A stretch of 41,561 bases of DNA from an uncultured Christensenella sp. (GCA_910586365.1 CAJUGP010000018.1:1-41561), one strand, 5' to 3'; positions 1 through 6,315 are shown, counted from the stretch's first letter. Notes: a model not told the origin generated them from the letters alone. A program made the numbers and translations.

Positions 1-101
1 CCCCGCGCATTGCATATAGTTGTTATTCCGAGCATTTAACTGTCATTCCGAGCGCAGTCGAGGAATCTGAAACAGATGTTTCGGCTCTGCTCAACATGAC
101 A
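1..101. repeat. Dispersed intergenic repeat, copy 1
   Basis: The stretch carries GTCATTCCGAGC, GTCGAGGAATC, GATGTTTCGGCT and GCTCAACATGAC in that order, so its ends are imperfect inverted repeats of the form GTCATNNNGAGC. It is nearly identical to 717-818: I see two substitutions near position 20 and a small difference near position 73. The same words recur around 22741-23107, 29261-29560 and 39230-39500. The copy runs off the left edge of the window. No coding sequence is visible. The family name is unknown to me. Confidence 0.85.
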
Positions 102-107
102 TTTGTT

Positions 108-311
108 TTATTTTCCGAGCAGAAAATCTACGCTAACGTTAAAATATTCGGCTATATTTAAGAGGGTATCAAGGTCTGGCTCTCTTTTTCCGATTTCCCA
201 AAAACTAACTGTTTGGTTGCAAACGCCTAAGTTTTCGCCGAGTTTGTTTTGAGAAATGTTTTCGCTTAAACGTAAAGAGCGTAAATTTTTACCGAAAGTA
301 TTATTTTTCAT
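108..311 (-). CDS. Small XRE-family HTH transcriptional regulator (pair A)
   Basis: A 67-residue protein that is only a Cro/C1-type helix-turn-helix. The pattern is FGKNLRSLR (helix 1), SQNKLGENLGV (helices 2), NQTVSFWEIGKREPDLDTL (recognition helix and following), then LLNIAEYFNVSVDFLLGK, the usual end of single-domain XRE repressors. It is divergent from the DUF6809-like gene at 407, and an inverted repeat lies in the shared promoter. No Shine-Dalgarno sequence precedes its ATG. A TGC-TAAATT box sits six bases upstream, a weaker form of the geometry seen at 22491 and 23329. It probably represses the divergent promoter and itself (inference). Ligand or trigger unknown. Confidence 0.85.
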   Translation of the reverse strand: MKNNTFGKNLRSLRLSENISQNKLGENLGVCNQTVSFWEIGKREPDLDTLLNIAEYFNVSVDFLLGK

Positions 312-335
312 GAATTAAATTTAGCATATTTTCCT

Positions 336-363
336 ACAAAATGCTTGACTTCCTACATTTTGT
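336..363. promoter_or_regulatory. Candidate operator palindrome, pair A
   Basis: ACAAAATG and CATTTTGT form a perfect 8-bp inverted repeat separated by 12 bases. The arms bracket the -35 hexamer of the rightward promoter (345-350). This is a natural site for the dimer of the divergent XRE protein at 108-311. Assignment is by position only. Confidence 0.6.
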
Positions 364-373
364 TTGATAAAAT
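345..373 (+). promoter_or_regulatory. Sigma-A promoter for the DUF6809-like gene
   Basis: TTGACT (345-350), a 17-base spacer, then TAAAAT (368-373). The start of transcription should fall near 380, leaving a short leader that contains the GAAAGGAG ribosome binding site before the ATG at 407. Confidence 0.7.
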
Positions 374-406
374 TTTTATAAGCAAAAATATGAAAGGAGC
401 ACAACA

Positions 407-679
407 ATGAATTCAATGATGGAAAAGATTTATTTTGGGGATTTAAGATGCGAGGAAAAAATGATGAAAGACGAGCGGGTTAAGGAAAGTAATCAGCAAT
501 TTGCAACCGTCTATGAATCGTTCGACGACGTTTTGAATGAAAAACAAAAGAAAAAACTTTCGGAATTGTATGATGAAATATGTAATATGGAAACGGAGAT
601 TGGATTGTACTTTTTCAAAGAAGGCTTTGCTGTGGGAATTCGTTTGGGAATGGAAGTGTACGCGCAAGAGAGGGAATAG
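407..679 (+). CDS. DUF6809-like small protein (pair A)
   Basis: A 90-residue, mostly helical soluble protein with no membrane segment or signal peptide. It starts MNSMMEKIYFGDL and ends with a GFAVGIRLGMEV segment. Both ends resemble the small DUF6809 family of Clostridia (short N-terminal [I/L]YxG motif, C-terminal FxxGFxxG helix), which often sits beside XRE regulators. That match is from memory and no function is established for the family. GAAAGGAG ends about 8 bases before the ATG. The gene is divergent from the XRE gene at 108-311 and the pair lies between two near-identical repeats (1-101 and 717-818). It is probably the regulated target of that XRE protein. Confidence 0.65.
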   Translation: MNSMMEKIYFGDLRCEEKMMKDERVKESNQQFATVYESFDDVLNEKQKKKLSELYDEICNMETEIGLYFFKEGFAVGIRLGMEVYAQERE

Positions 680-688
680 AGCATGCGT

Positions 689-719
689 GGGGCGCCCTCT
701 TTTGCAAAGAGGGCGCCCC
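689..719 (+). terminator. GC-rich hairpin after the DUF6809-like gene
   Basis: A perfect 14-bp stem, GGGGCGCCCTCTTT against AAAGAGGGCGCCCC, with loop TGC. It starts 10 bases after the stop codon. No T-run follows, so it may be a repeat-associated palindrome or an mRNA 3' stabiliser rather than a classical terminator. Its right arm runs directly into the repeat copy at 717. Confidence 0.4.
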
Positions 720-818
720 CGCGCATTGCATATAACTGTTATTCCGAGCATTTAACTGTCATTCCGAGCGCAGTCGAGGAATCTGAAAAGTGATGTTTCG
801 GCTCCGCTCAACATGACA
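717..818. repeat. Dispersed intergenic repeat, copy 2
   Basis: Same element and orientation as 1-101, with only a few differences, so the XRE/DUF6809-like pair sits between direct repeats of about 100 bp. It carries the motifs GTCATTCCGAGC, GTCGAGGAATCT and GCTCAACATGAC. Confidence 0.85.
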
Positions 819-930
819 AAAAAGGCACGCTTCGCGCGAAATACGCGGCTCACCCCTTTACACAAGGGGGACACAATGAGGCAAAAGCCCCCCTTAAATG
901 AAGGGGGACGCGCGTAAGCGCAGGGGGGAT
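819..930. repeat. Second dispersed-repeat type, C-run/G-run hairpins
   Basis: Non-coding. It contains short hairpins such as CCCCCTT (889-895) with AAGGGGG (901-907), the sequence CACCCCTTT with AAGGGGG just before, and a GCGCGTAAGCGC block. The layout is that of a second intergenic repeat family; only one copy is seen in this window, so repeat status is inferred from structure. Confidence 0.45.
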
Positions 931-938
931 TCTCGGCA

Positions 939-1145
939 CTAACGGTTGATCTTCGGATTGTCCGTGCGTTCCAAAAGATAGTCGATCGAAACGTTAAAAT
1001 AATCGGCAAAGCGAATCAGCGTTGCGTAATCCGCTTCGCGTTCGCCCGTTTCGTATCGGCTGATACTGTTCTGATTCATATTAAGAGCGATCGCAAGTTG
1101 TAATTGCGAAAGCTTTTTTTTGTGCCTTAATTCCTTTAATCTCAT
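939..1145 (-). CDS. Small XRE-family HTH transcriptional regulator (pair B)
   Basis: A 68-residue single-domain Cro/C1-type HTH protein: MRLKELRHKKKLSQ, LQLAIALNMNQNSISRYETGEREADYATL, then IRFADYFNVSIDYLLERTD. The start is placed at the ATG at 1145, because an upstream in-frame TTG at 1160 lies one base from the TATACT -10 box and would precede the transcript start. The predicted leader is only about 9 bases, with a weak AAGAG. It is divergent from the two-TM protein gene at 1227 across an intergenic region that holds two copies of a 17-bp palindrome, so it is the likely repressor of both genes. Confidence 0.87.
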   Translation of the reverse strand: MRLKELRHKKKLSQLQLAIALNMNQNSISRYETGEREADYATLIRFADYFNVSIDYLLERTDNPKINR

Positions 1146-1153
1146 GATTTCTC

Positions 1154-1182
1154 TTGACAACAGTATACCAAGACGGTATAAT
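1154..1182 (+). promoter_or_regulatory. Perfect consensus sigma-A promoter for the two-TM protein
   Basis: TTGACA (1154-1159), 17-base spacer, TATAAT (1177-1182). A promoter this strong in front of a regulated accessory gene suggests it is normally held off by a repressor. Confidence 0.85.
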
Positions 1183-1204
1183 AATATTATCCCGTTTTGG
1201 TATA
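1164..1204. promoter_or_regulatory. Two tandem 17-bp operator palindromes, pair B
   Basis: Site 1 (1164-1180) is TATACC-N5-GGTATA, perfectly symmetric, and covers the spacer and the first bases of the -10. Site 2 (1188-1204) matches the reverse complement of site 1 at 15 of 17 bases and covers the transcription start. Their centres are 24 bp apart. Binding of the XRE protein (939-1145) at both sites would block the rightward promoter. Confidence 0.75.
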
Positions 1205-1226
1205 TTTATATACGAAGGAGAAGAAA

Positions 1227-1496
1227 ATGAAAGACTTTGAAAGAGAGGAAATCCGAGACCTGCCCGAAAAATACCGTCCGCTGGGAGCGTGGGCGTATTT
1301 CGGATACAGTTTCTTATTTGCGATCCCGTTGATCGGGTTTATTCTGTTGATCGTGTTCAGTTTCAGCGACGCGAATATCGCGCGGCGCAACTATGCCCGT
1401 TCTTTTTTCTGCGGATTTTTGCTTGTGCTGATCGTGCTTGCGGTTTTCTTTGTTATCGCTTTGGCGTTCGGTGCGTTGGCGTCGGGCAGGGGATAA
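1227..1496 (+). CDS. Small two-TM membrane protein (pair B)
   Basis: An 89-residue protein. About 35 charged N-terminal residues (MKDFEREEIRDLPEKYRPLG) are followed by two hydrophobic helices at roughly residues 24-45 and 58-83. Between them is a short polar loop, FSDANIARRNYARS, a pattern I associate with small Bacillota membrane proteins of unknown function. The ATG at 1227 is preceded by GAAGGAG; upstream in-frame starts lie inside the operator. It is the likely target of the divergent XRE regulator. No function can be assigned from sequence. Transcription ends at the hairpin at 1518. Confidence 0.8.
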   Translation: MKDFEREEIRDLPEKYRPLGAWAYFGYSFLFAIPLIGFILLIVFSFSDANIARRNYARSFFCGFLLVLIVLAVFFVIALAFGALASGRG

Positions 1497-1517
1497 GACG
1501 TTTGGAAAAAAATTTAT

Positions 1518-1553
1518 GCCTGTCAAGGAAAATTGCTTGACAGGCGTTTTTTT
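1518..1553 (+). terminator. Rho-independent terminator
   Basis: GCCTGTCAAG (1518-1527) pairs perfectly with CTTGACAGGC (1536-1545), followed by GTTTTTTT. It closes the unit starting at 1227. The right arm contains the -35 of the next promoter. Confidence 0.9.
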
Positions 1554-1565
1554 ATCCGCTATAAT
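1537..1565 (+). promoter_or_regulatory. Consensus promoter for ylxM-ffh-rpsP-khpA, embedded in the terminator
   Basis: TTGACA (1537-1542) lies within the descending arm of the terminator hairpin, a 17-base spacer includes the T-run, and TATAAT is at 1560-1565. Both hexamers match consensus exactly. Confidence 0.88.
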
Positions 1566-1587
1566 AAAGTCCGTTGCGAGGGGCGTT

Positions 1588-1968
1588 ATGGAAGATTTGC
1601 ATTTTTTACGGCTATGGGATCTGTATCACCCCCTGCTCACTCCGACGCGGCAGGAGATCACGAACCTCTATTTCAACTGCGATTTATCGTTGGCGGAAAT
1701 CGCGGAGCAAAAGGGCTGTTCGCGGCAGAGCGTTTCCGACTGTCTTGCCACATGCCGCAGACAGCTCGAGGAATACGAAGACAAATTGCATTTTTCGCGT
1801 ATTCTGACGGAAGCTTCGCTTACGCAGTCGTTTTTGGCGACCGATATCGCAAAGGCGGCAAACGAGTTCCCTGCCCGATACCGCGAAAAGATCGAAGGCA
1901 TTCTCGAACGCGATTATACACAGGAAGTCGCAAAGGCGATCGAAGAGCACGGCGGAGAATTACGATAA
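1588..1968 (+). CDS. ylxM: YlxM family HTH protein (UPF0122), SRP-associated
   Basis: A 126-residue protein starting MEDLHFLRLWDLYHPLLTPTRQ, with a sigma-70 region-4-like helix-turn-helix (LSLAEIAEQKGCSRQSVSDCLATC, about residues 32-55) and a charged helical C-terminus. YlxM is encoded next to ffh throughout Bacillota and is thought to modulate SRP. The ATG at 1588 is chosen over an upstream in-frame extension that would run through the promoter and terminator. GAGGGG precedes the start. It is 15 bases from ffh and is its operon leader. Confidence 0.92.
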   Translation: MEDLHFLRLWDLYHPLLTPTRQEITNLYFNCDLSLAEIAEQKGCSRQSVSDCLATCRRQLEEYEDKLHFSRILTEASLTQSFLATDIAKAANEFPARYREKIEGILERDYTQEVAKAIEEHGGELR

Positions 1969-1983
1969 TATAAGGAGACAGCT

Positions 1984-3303
1984 ATGGCGTTGTTCGCTTC
2001 GCTTTCGGAACGGCTCAATCACATATTCAGCAAGCTGACCAAACGCGGAAAGCTCACCGAGCTTGAAATCCGCACGGCGATGCGCGAAGTGCGCATTGCG
2101 CTCTTAGAGGCGGACGTCAATATCCGTGTCGCCAAGCAGTTTATCGCCGAGGTTTCCGAAAAAGCCGTCGGGCAGCAAGTTCTCGAAAGTCTGAATCCCG
2201 CGCAGCAGGTCATTAAAATCGTCAACGACGAGCTGATCGCGCTCATGGGATCGGGAAACGCAAAGCTGGAAGTTTCGTCCAAACCGCCCACGGTCATTAT
2301 GATGTGCGGCTTGCAGGGCGCGGGCAAAACGACGCTATGCGGAAAACTTTCGCTTCAACTTAAAAAACAGGGCAAAAAACCGCTGCTCGTCGCGTGCGAT
2401 ATTTACCGTCCCGCCGCGATCGACCAACTCAAAGTCGTGGGCGGCAAAGCCGATACCGAAGTGTTTGAAAAGGGCACGCAAGCCCCTGCCAAGACCTCGA
2501 AACAGGCTGTGGAATACGCGTTGCGCATGGGCTACGATACCGTGATCATCGATACGGCAGGGCGCCTGCATATCGACGACGCGCTCATGAAAGAGCTGGA
2601 AGAGATCAAAAAAGCGGTATCCGTCACGGAGATTTTGCTTACGGTCGACGCGATGACGGGGCAGGACGCCGTAAACGTGGCGCAGACGTTTAACGAACGG
2701 CTGAACGTAACGGGCGTGATTTTGACGAAGCTCGACGGCGATACTCGCGGCGGCGCCTGTCTTTCGATCAAAGCCGTAACGGGCAAACCGATTAAGTTTA
2801 TCGGCGTGGGCGAAAAGCTCACCGACCTCGAACCCTTTTATCCCGACCGCATGGCGTCGCGCATCTTGGGCATGGGCGACGTGCTGTCGCTGATCGAAAA
2901 AGCGCAGGAAGCCGTTTCCGAACAGCAGATCAAGGATATGGAACGGAAAATGCGCGAAAGCTCGTTTACCCTTACCGATTATCTCGATCAGTTTGAAACG
3001 CTCAAACGCATGGGCGGCGCGGGCGCGCTCATGAGCATGCTTCCAGGCGCGGGCAAGCTGAAAATCAAAGAGGGCGACGTCGACGAAAAGCGTATCGAGC
3101 ACATGAAGGCGATCATTCAGTCGATGACGCCGCGCGAACGCGATAACCCGCAGATCATCAACTCGCCGCGCAAACGGCGCATCGCGCTCGGTTCGGGCAC
3201 AACCGTGCAGGAGATCAACCAGCTCTTAAAACAGTTCGAGCAGACCCGTCAGCTCATGAAACAGATGAAGGGCGGAAAAATGCGCGGCAGACTGCCTTTT
3301 TAA
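1984..3303 (+). CDS. ffh: Signal recognition particle GTPase Ffh (SRP54)
   Basis: 439 residues, full length. An N domain (about 1-95) is followed by the G domain with P-loop GLQGAGKT (109-116), DTAGR (190-194) and TKLDGD (248-253). The methionine-rich M domain, from about 300, includes the RNA-binding helices around RIALGSG and ends in MKQMKGGKMRGRLPF. Ffh binds signal peptides of nascent membrane and secreted proteins and hands the ribosome to FtsY and SecYEG. Its RNA partner is encoded at 23641-23913 and SecY at 13593 in this same window. TAAGGAGA precedes the ATG. It is cotranscribed with ylxM and rpsP. Confidence 0.98.
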   Translation: MALFASLSERLNHIFSKLTKRGKLTELEIRTAMREVRIALLEADVNIRVAKQFIAEVSEKAVGQQVLESLNPAQQVIKIVNDELIALMGSGNAKLEVSSKPPTVIMMCGLQGAGKTTLCGKLSLQLKKQGKKPLLVACDIYRPAAIDQLKVVGGKADTEVFEKGTQAPAKTSKQAVEYALRMGYDTVIIDTAGRLHIDDALMKELEEIKKAVSVTEILLTVDAMTGQDAVNVAQTFNERLNVTGVILTKLDGDTRGGACLSIKAVTGKPIKFIGVGEKLTDLEPFYPDRMASRILGMGDVLSLIEKAQEAVSEQQIKDMERKMRESSFTLTDYLDQFETLKRMGGAGALMSMLPGAGKLKIKEGDVDEKRIEHMKAIIQSMTPRERDNPQIINSPRKRRIALGSGTTVQEINQLLKQFEQTRQLMKQMKGGKMRGRLPF

Positions 3304-3344
3304 GTTCCGTTTAGAAAAAACAATTATTTTGGAGGATAAAAACT

Positions 3345-3635
3345 ATGGTTAAGATGAGACTTGTGAGAATGGGCGATAAAAAATCGCCTGTCTATCGCAT
3401 CGTCGTGGTCGACGCGAGAAAAGCGGCAACGGGTGAGTATATCGACAAAATCGGTTACTACGATCCCAAATCGCAGCCCGTAACGCTTACGGTCGACGCG
3501 CAGAAGGCGCAGGACTGGCTTGCGAAGGGCGTGCAGCCCACCGAAACGGTGAAGTCGCTGCTTGTGAAAGCCGGCGCGATCGAAAAGAGCGAAAAGCTCT
3601 CGCCTTCCAAGACCAAGGGCAAGAAAAAGAAGTAA
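3345..3635 (+). CDS. rpsP: 30S ribosomal protein S16
   Basis: 96 residues. The start MVKMRLVRMGDKKSPVYRIVVVDAR and the motif YIDKIGYYDPKS are diagnostic. The C-terminus is a lysine-rich tail (KTKGKKKK). S16 is an early assembly protein of the 30S body. GGAGG lies 9 bases before the ATG. It follows ffh by 41 bases and precedes khpA, the classical Bacillota order. Confidence 0.97.
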   Translation: MVKMRLVRMGDKKSPVYRIVVVDARKAATGEYIDKIGYYDPKSQPVTLTVDAQKAQDWLAKGVQPTETVKSLLVKAGAIEKSEKLSPSKTKGKKKK

Positions 3636-3677
3636 TCCGCGATCGGGAAACGTTTGCAAGAAAAAAAGGAGAACGCT

Positions 3678-3926
3678 ATGCTGGATTTAATCAAGTATAT
3701 CGTCGGGCAGTTCGCCGAGGATAAAGAACACGTCGAATATCAAGTGGAAGAAACCGACGAGGCGATCAACGTTACCGTTTTGCTTTCGGACAGCGATATG
3801 GGCAAGGTGATCGGCAGACAGGGCAAGATTGCAAAGGCGCTCCGCACGCTTGTGCGCGCCGCCACCCCCCGCGACAGCAAAAAGTACAACGTCGAAATCA
3901 GAGAACACGGCAGCGATGCCGAATAA
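3678..3926 (+). CDS. khpA: KH-domain RNA-binding protein KhpA (YlqC)
   Basis: 82 residues, essentially one KH domain with the GxxG loop as GRQG (46-49) in MGKVIGRQGKIAKALRTLV. KhpA forms a complex with KhpB (Jag), binds many transcripts and affects cell length and envelope synthesis. The start at 3678 has GGAG 8 bases upstream; an earlier in-frame GTG/TTG-type start is less likely. The operon ends right after it at a strong hairpin, so rimM, trmD and rplS, which usually follow in Bacillota, are not here. Confidence 0.93.
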   Translation: MLDLIKYIVGQFAEDKEHVEYQVEETDEAINVTVLLSDSDMGKVIGRQGKIAKALRTLVRAATPRDSKKYNVEIREHGSDAE

Positions 3927-3943
3927 GGCTTGCGTGGTGTTTA

Positions 3944-3975
3944 CGCCCCGCCGCGATGCGGCGGGGCGCTTTTTT
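3944..3975 (+). terminator. Strong rho-independent terminator after khpA
   Basis: An 11-bp all-GC stem, CGCCCCGCCGC (3944-3954) with GCGGCGGGGCG (3958-3968) around a GAT loop, followed by CTTTTTT. Confidence 0.93.
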
Positions 3976-4038
3976 GTGTATCCTTGAATAAATTTTGAAA
4001 AAAACGGCAAAAAACTTTGCAAAAAGCCCGTAAAACCG

Positions 4039-4067
4039 TTGACAGCGCTTGCCAAACATGTTATGAT
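4039..4067 (+). promoter_or_regulatory. Promoter of the S10-spc operon
   Basis: TTGACA (4039-4044), 17 bases, TATGAT (4062-4067). It is the only strong promoter seen before rpsJ, and no good internal promoter or terminator is apparent until rpmJ. Confidence 0.85.
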
Positions 4068-4073
4068 AAACAA

Positions 4074-4327
4074 GCCTGTGTTTTGGGCAGTTTTCTGCTG
4101 TCCGAATGTACGGTGCGATGGGTTGAGGCGGAAAGTTACTGCAAAACGGAATGAAAAGCCTTCCGACAGATAATTTTCGCTGACAAATGCGAAGGCGCGA
4201 CCTTTGCGACTAACCGAGGCTTTTGCGAGAAAACACCGCAAAAACGAGTGTTTTTTTCATGAGAGTACTTCGACACGCACGGATACGTTGACACGGGAAC
4301 AGGTTAGGATAAAAAAAGGAGAAAAAA
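4074..4327 (+). promoter_or_regulatory. Long structured 5' leader of rpsJ
   Basis: About 250 nt of untranslated RNA. It holds GGGCAG/CTGTCC (one G-U) near 4086, GCGAAGG/CCTTTGC around 4190-4206, and the interlocking helices at 4221-4254, then AAAAAAAGGAG before the rpsJ ATG. Leaders of this kind usually bind one of the operon's own ribosomal proteins (L4 in E. coli). The ligand here is unknown. Confidence 0.6.
4221..4257 (+). promoter_or_regulatory. Candidate H-type pseudoknot / attenuator in the rpsJ leader
   Basis: Helix 1 is TTTTGCG (4221-4227) with CGCAAAA (4237-4243). Helix 2 is AAAACAC (4230-4236) with GTGTTTT (4248-4254). Helix 2's left arm fills helix 1's loop and abuts its right arm, leaving connecting loops of 2, 0 and 4 nt, which is H-type pseudoknot geometry. 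Helix 2 alone is followed by a T-run to 4257, so it could instead act as a weak terminator with helix 1 as its competitor. Confidence 0.55.
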
Positions 4328-4630
4328 ATGGCAGGAACAAAAATCAGAATCAAACTTTCGGCTTACGATCACGATCTCGTCGATCAAGCTGCGGCGCGCA
4401 TCATCGAAACGATGCAAAAGGGCGGAGCGAAAATCTCGGGTCCCGTGCCCCTTCCCACCGAACGGGAAATCGTAACCATTCTGCGCAGCCCGCACAAGTA
4501 TAAGGATTCGCGCGAACAGTTCGAGCTTAGAACGCATAAGCGCATCATCGATATCTATTCGCCCAACGCGAAGCTGCTCGACAGCATTCACCTTCCCGCG
4601 GGCGTCGATATCAAAGTCAAACTCAGCTAA
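4328..4630 (+). CDS. rpsJ: 30S ribosomal protein S10
   Basis: 100 residues, starting MAGTKIRIKLSAYDHDLVDQ and containing SGPVPLPTER and SPHKYKDSREQFE(L)RTHKR, all diagnostic of S10/NusE. S10 is in the 30S head and also couples NusG and NusB to RNA polymerase. It is the first gene of the S10 operon. A spacer of 102 bases before rplC is the longest inside this operon and contains no promoter that I trust. Confidence 0.98.
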   Translation: MAGTKIRIKLSAYDHDLVDQAAARIIETMQKGGAKISGPVPLPTEREIVTILRSPHKYKDSREQFELRTHKRIIDIYSPNAKLLDSIHLPAGVDIKVKLS

Positions 4631-4732
4631 ATAATACTTTATATATAAGGTATTTAGGAACACGGTAGCCTTTCGGAAACGAAGAAAGCAATATCGTGAA
4701 AATCAAACATAAAAAAGGAGTGAACTTTATCA

Positions 4733-5371
4733 ATGAGTAAAGCAATCATCGGTCGCAAAGTGGGCATGACGCAGCTCTTTACGGAAGACGGAAAGGTTAT
4801 TCCCGTCACCGTAATCGAAGCCGGTCCCTGCCCCGTCGTGCAGATCAAAACGGAAGAGTCCGACGGTTATGCCGCTTTGAAACTCGGGTTCTTGCCCGCG
4901 AAGGAAAAGGCGCTTACCAAACCCGAACTCGGGCAGTTCAAAAAAGCGGGTGTTGCGCCCTGCAAAGTCCTCAAAGAAGTGCGCGTCGAAAGCGTGGAAG
5001 GCTACGAAGTCGGAAAGAGCCTGTTGGCGGACGTCTTTCAGGCGGGCGAACACGTCGACGTCAAAGGCGTCACGAAAGGACACGGCTACACGGGCGTCAT
5101 CAAGCGTTGGAATCAGCACCGTCTGAAAGAAACGCACGGCGTCGGCCCCGTGCACAGAGAGCCGGGTTCCATGGGCGCGAACAGCACGCCCTCGCGCGTG
5201 TTCAAGCACAAGCACCTTGCAGGTCAGTACGGTGTGGAAAACGTCACCGTTCAGAACCTCGAAATCGTGCGCGTCGACGTTGCGCGTAACGCGATCCTCG
5301 TCAAAGGGGCGATCCCCGGAAACAAGGGCGGCGTGGTTACGCTCACGGCGAGCGTCAAACACGGGAAATAA
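4733..5371 (+). CDS. rplC: 50S ribosomal protein L3
   Basis: 212 residues: MSKAIIGRKVGMTQLFTEDG at the N-terminus and the long central extension KGHGYTGVIKRWNQHR...GPVHREPGSMGANSTPSRVFK that reaches the peptidyl-transferase region. This is the normal bacterial length. AAAAAAGGAG precedes the ATG. L3 is one of the first proteins to bind 23S rRNA. Confidence 0.98.
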   Translation: MSKAIIGRKVGMTQLFTEDGKVIPVTVIEAGPCPVVQIKTEESDGYAALKLGFLPAKEKALTKPELGQFKKAGVAPCKVLKEVRVESVEGYEVGKSLLADVFQAGEHVDVKGVTKGHGYTGVIKRWNQHRLKETHGVGPVHREPGSMGANSTPSRVFKHKHLAGQYGVENVTVQNLEIVRVDVARNAILVKGAIPGNKGGVVTLTASVKHGK

Positions 5372-5382
5372 GGAGAACGAGC

Positions 5383-6006
5383 ATGGCTAACGTAAAAGTA
5401 TATAATATGAAAGGCGAAGAAGTCGGCGCGTTGGAACTTTCCGATGCGGTGTTTGGCGTCGAATATAACGAGCCGCTCATTCATCAGGCAGTCGTGACCT
5501 ATCTTGCCAATCAGCGTCAGGGCACGAAGTCGACGCTGACCCGCACCGAAGTGCGCGGCGGCGGCGCAAAGCCGTGGAGACAGAAGGGCACGGGCAGAGC
5601 GCGTCAGGGTTCGATCCGCGCGCCGCAGTGGACGAAGGGCGGCGTGGTGTTCGCACCCAAGCCCCGCGATTTCCGCAAAAAGATGAATGCGACGGCGAAG
5701 AAGGGCGCGCTCGTATCGGCGCTTTCCAAAAAGCTTGCAGACGGCGAATTGCTCGTCGTGGACGATATTACGGTATCCGCACCCAAGACGAAAGAGATCG
5801 AAGCGTTCCGCAAGGCGTTGAAGCTCAACGGAAAAGCCGTCGTCGTAATGGACGAAAATAAGCCCGACGTTGTGTTGGCGGCGCGCAATCTCGCAACGCT
5901 CAAAACGATTTCGGTCGCGGAGATCAATACCTATGAAGTCGTAAAGAACGCCGTGGTCGTTCTGACCAAGGGTTCGGTGCAGAAACTCGAGGAGGTGTAT
6001 GCATAA
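5383..6006 (+). CDS. rplD: 50S ribosomal protein L4
   Basis: 207 residues. The globular N-terminus is followed by the tunnel-lining loop TRTEVRGGGAKPWRQKGTGRARQGSIRAPQWTKGG (about residues 48-82, abbreviated family hallmark KPWRQKGTGRARQG). L4 lines the exit tunnel and in some bacteria represses its own operon by acting on the S10 leader. That makes it a candidate ligand for the leader at 4074-4327. Stop and the rplW start overlap by one base (TAATG). Confidence 0.98.
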   Translation: MANVKVYNMKGEEVGALELSDAVFGVEYNEPLIHQAVVTYLANQRQGTKSTLTRTEVRGGGAKPWRQKGTGRARQGSIRAPQWTKGGVVFAPKPRDFRKKMNATAKKGALVSALSKKLADGELLVVDDITVSAPKTKEIEAFRKALKLNGKAVVVMDENKPDVVLAARNLATLKTISVAEINTYEVVKNAVVVLTKGSVQKLEEVYA

Positions 6007-6296
6007 TGTTGCCTCAGGATATTATTTTGAAACCGGTTTTGACCGAAAAGGGATACGACGGCATTGCCGATAAGCGGTATACTTTCAAGGTTCTCAAATC
6101 GGCGAACAAAACGCAGATCAAGATCGCGGTGGAGCAGATGTTCGGCGTCAAGGTCGAAAGCGTCAACACCGTAACCTGCCCCGGCAAGCTCAAGAGAATG
6201 GGCAGAAACGAGGGTTACACGCCCGTTACCAAAAAGGCGATCGTAACGCTCAAAGCCGACAGCAAGCCGATCGAGCACTTTAACCAGTTGTCGTAA
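6006..6296 (+). CDS. rplW: 50S ribosomal protein L23
   Basis: 96 residues. DIILKPVLTEK, YTFKVLKSANKTQIK and AVEQMFGVKVESVNT are typical of bacterial L23. It sits at the tunnel exit and is the docking site for SRP (Ffh) and trigger factor. It overlaps rplD by one base, implying translational coupling; GAGGAGG lies in the end of rplD. Confidence 0.97.
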   Translation: MLPQDIILKPVLTEKGYDGIADKRYTFKVLKSANKTQIKIAVEQMFGVKVESVNTVTCPGKLKRMGRNEGYTPVTKKAIVTLKADSKPIEHFNQLS

Positions 6297-6315
6297 TAGC
6301 GGAGGAAAATGAAAA

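Noticed and set aside
752..1009. 85-codon minus-strand frame between the two first XRE pairs
   Set aside because: It translates two repeat types and the end of the XRE gene of pair B.
1146..1160. TTG start extending the XRE gene of pair B by five residues
   Set aside because: The TTG sits one base after the TATACT -10 box, upstream of the expected transcript start, and has no ribosome binding site.
4074..4327. T-box or metabolite riboswitch upstream of rpsJ
   Set aside because: No T-box specifier or antiterminator sequence and no riboswitch core that I recognise; a ribosomal-protein leader is the better reading.
4631..4732. Extra promoter between rpsJ and rplC
   Set aside because: AT-rich TATATAAGG is present, but no -35 at a proper distance could be supported.
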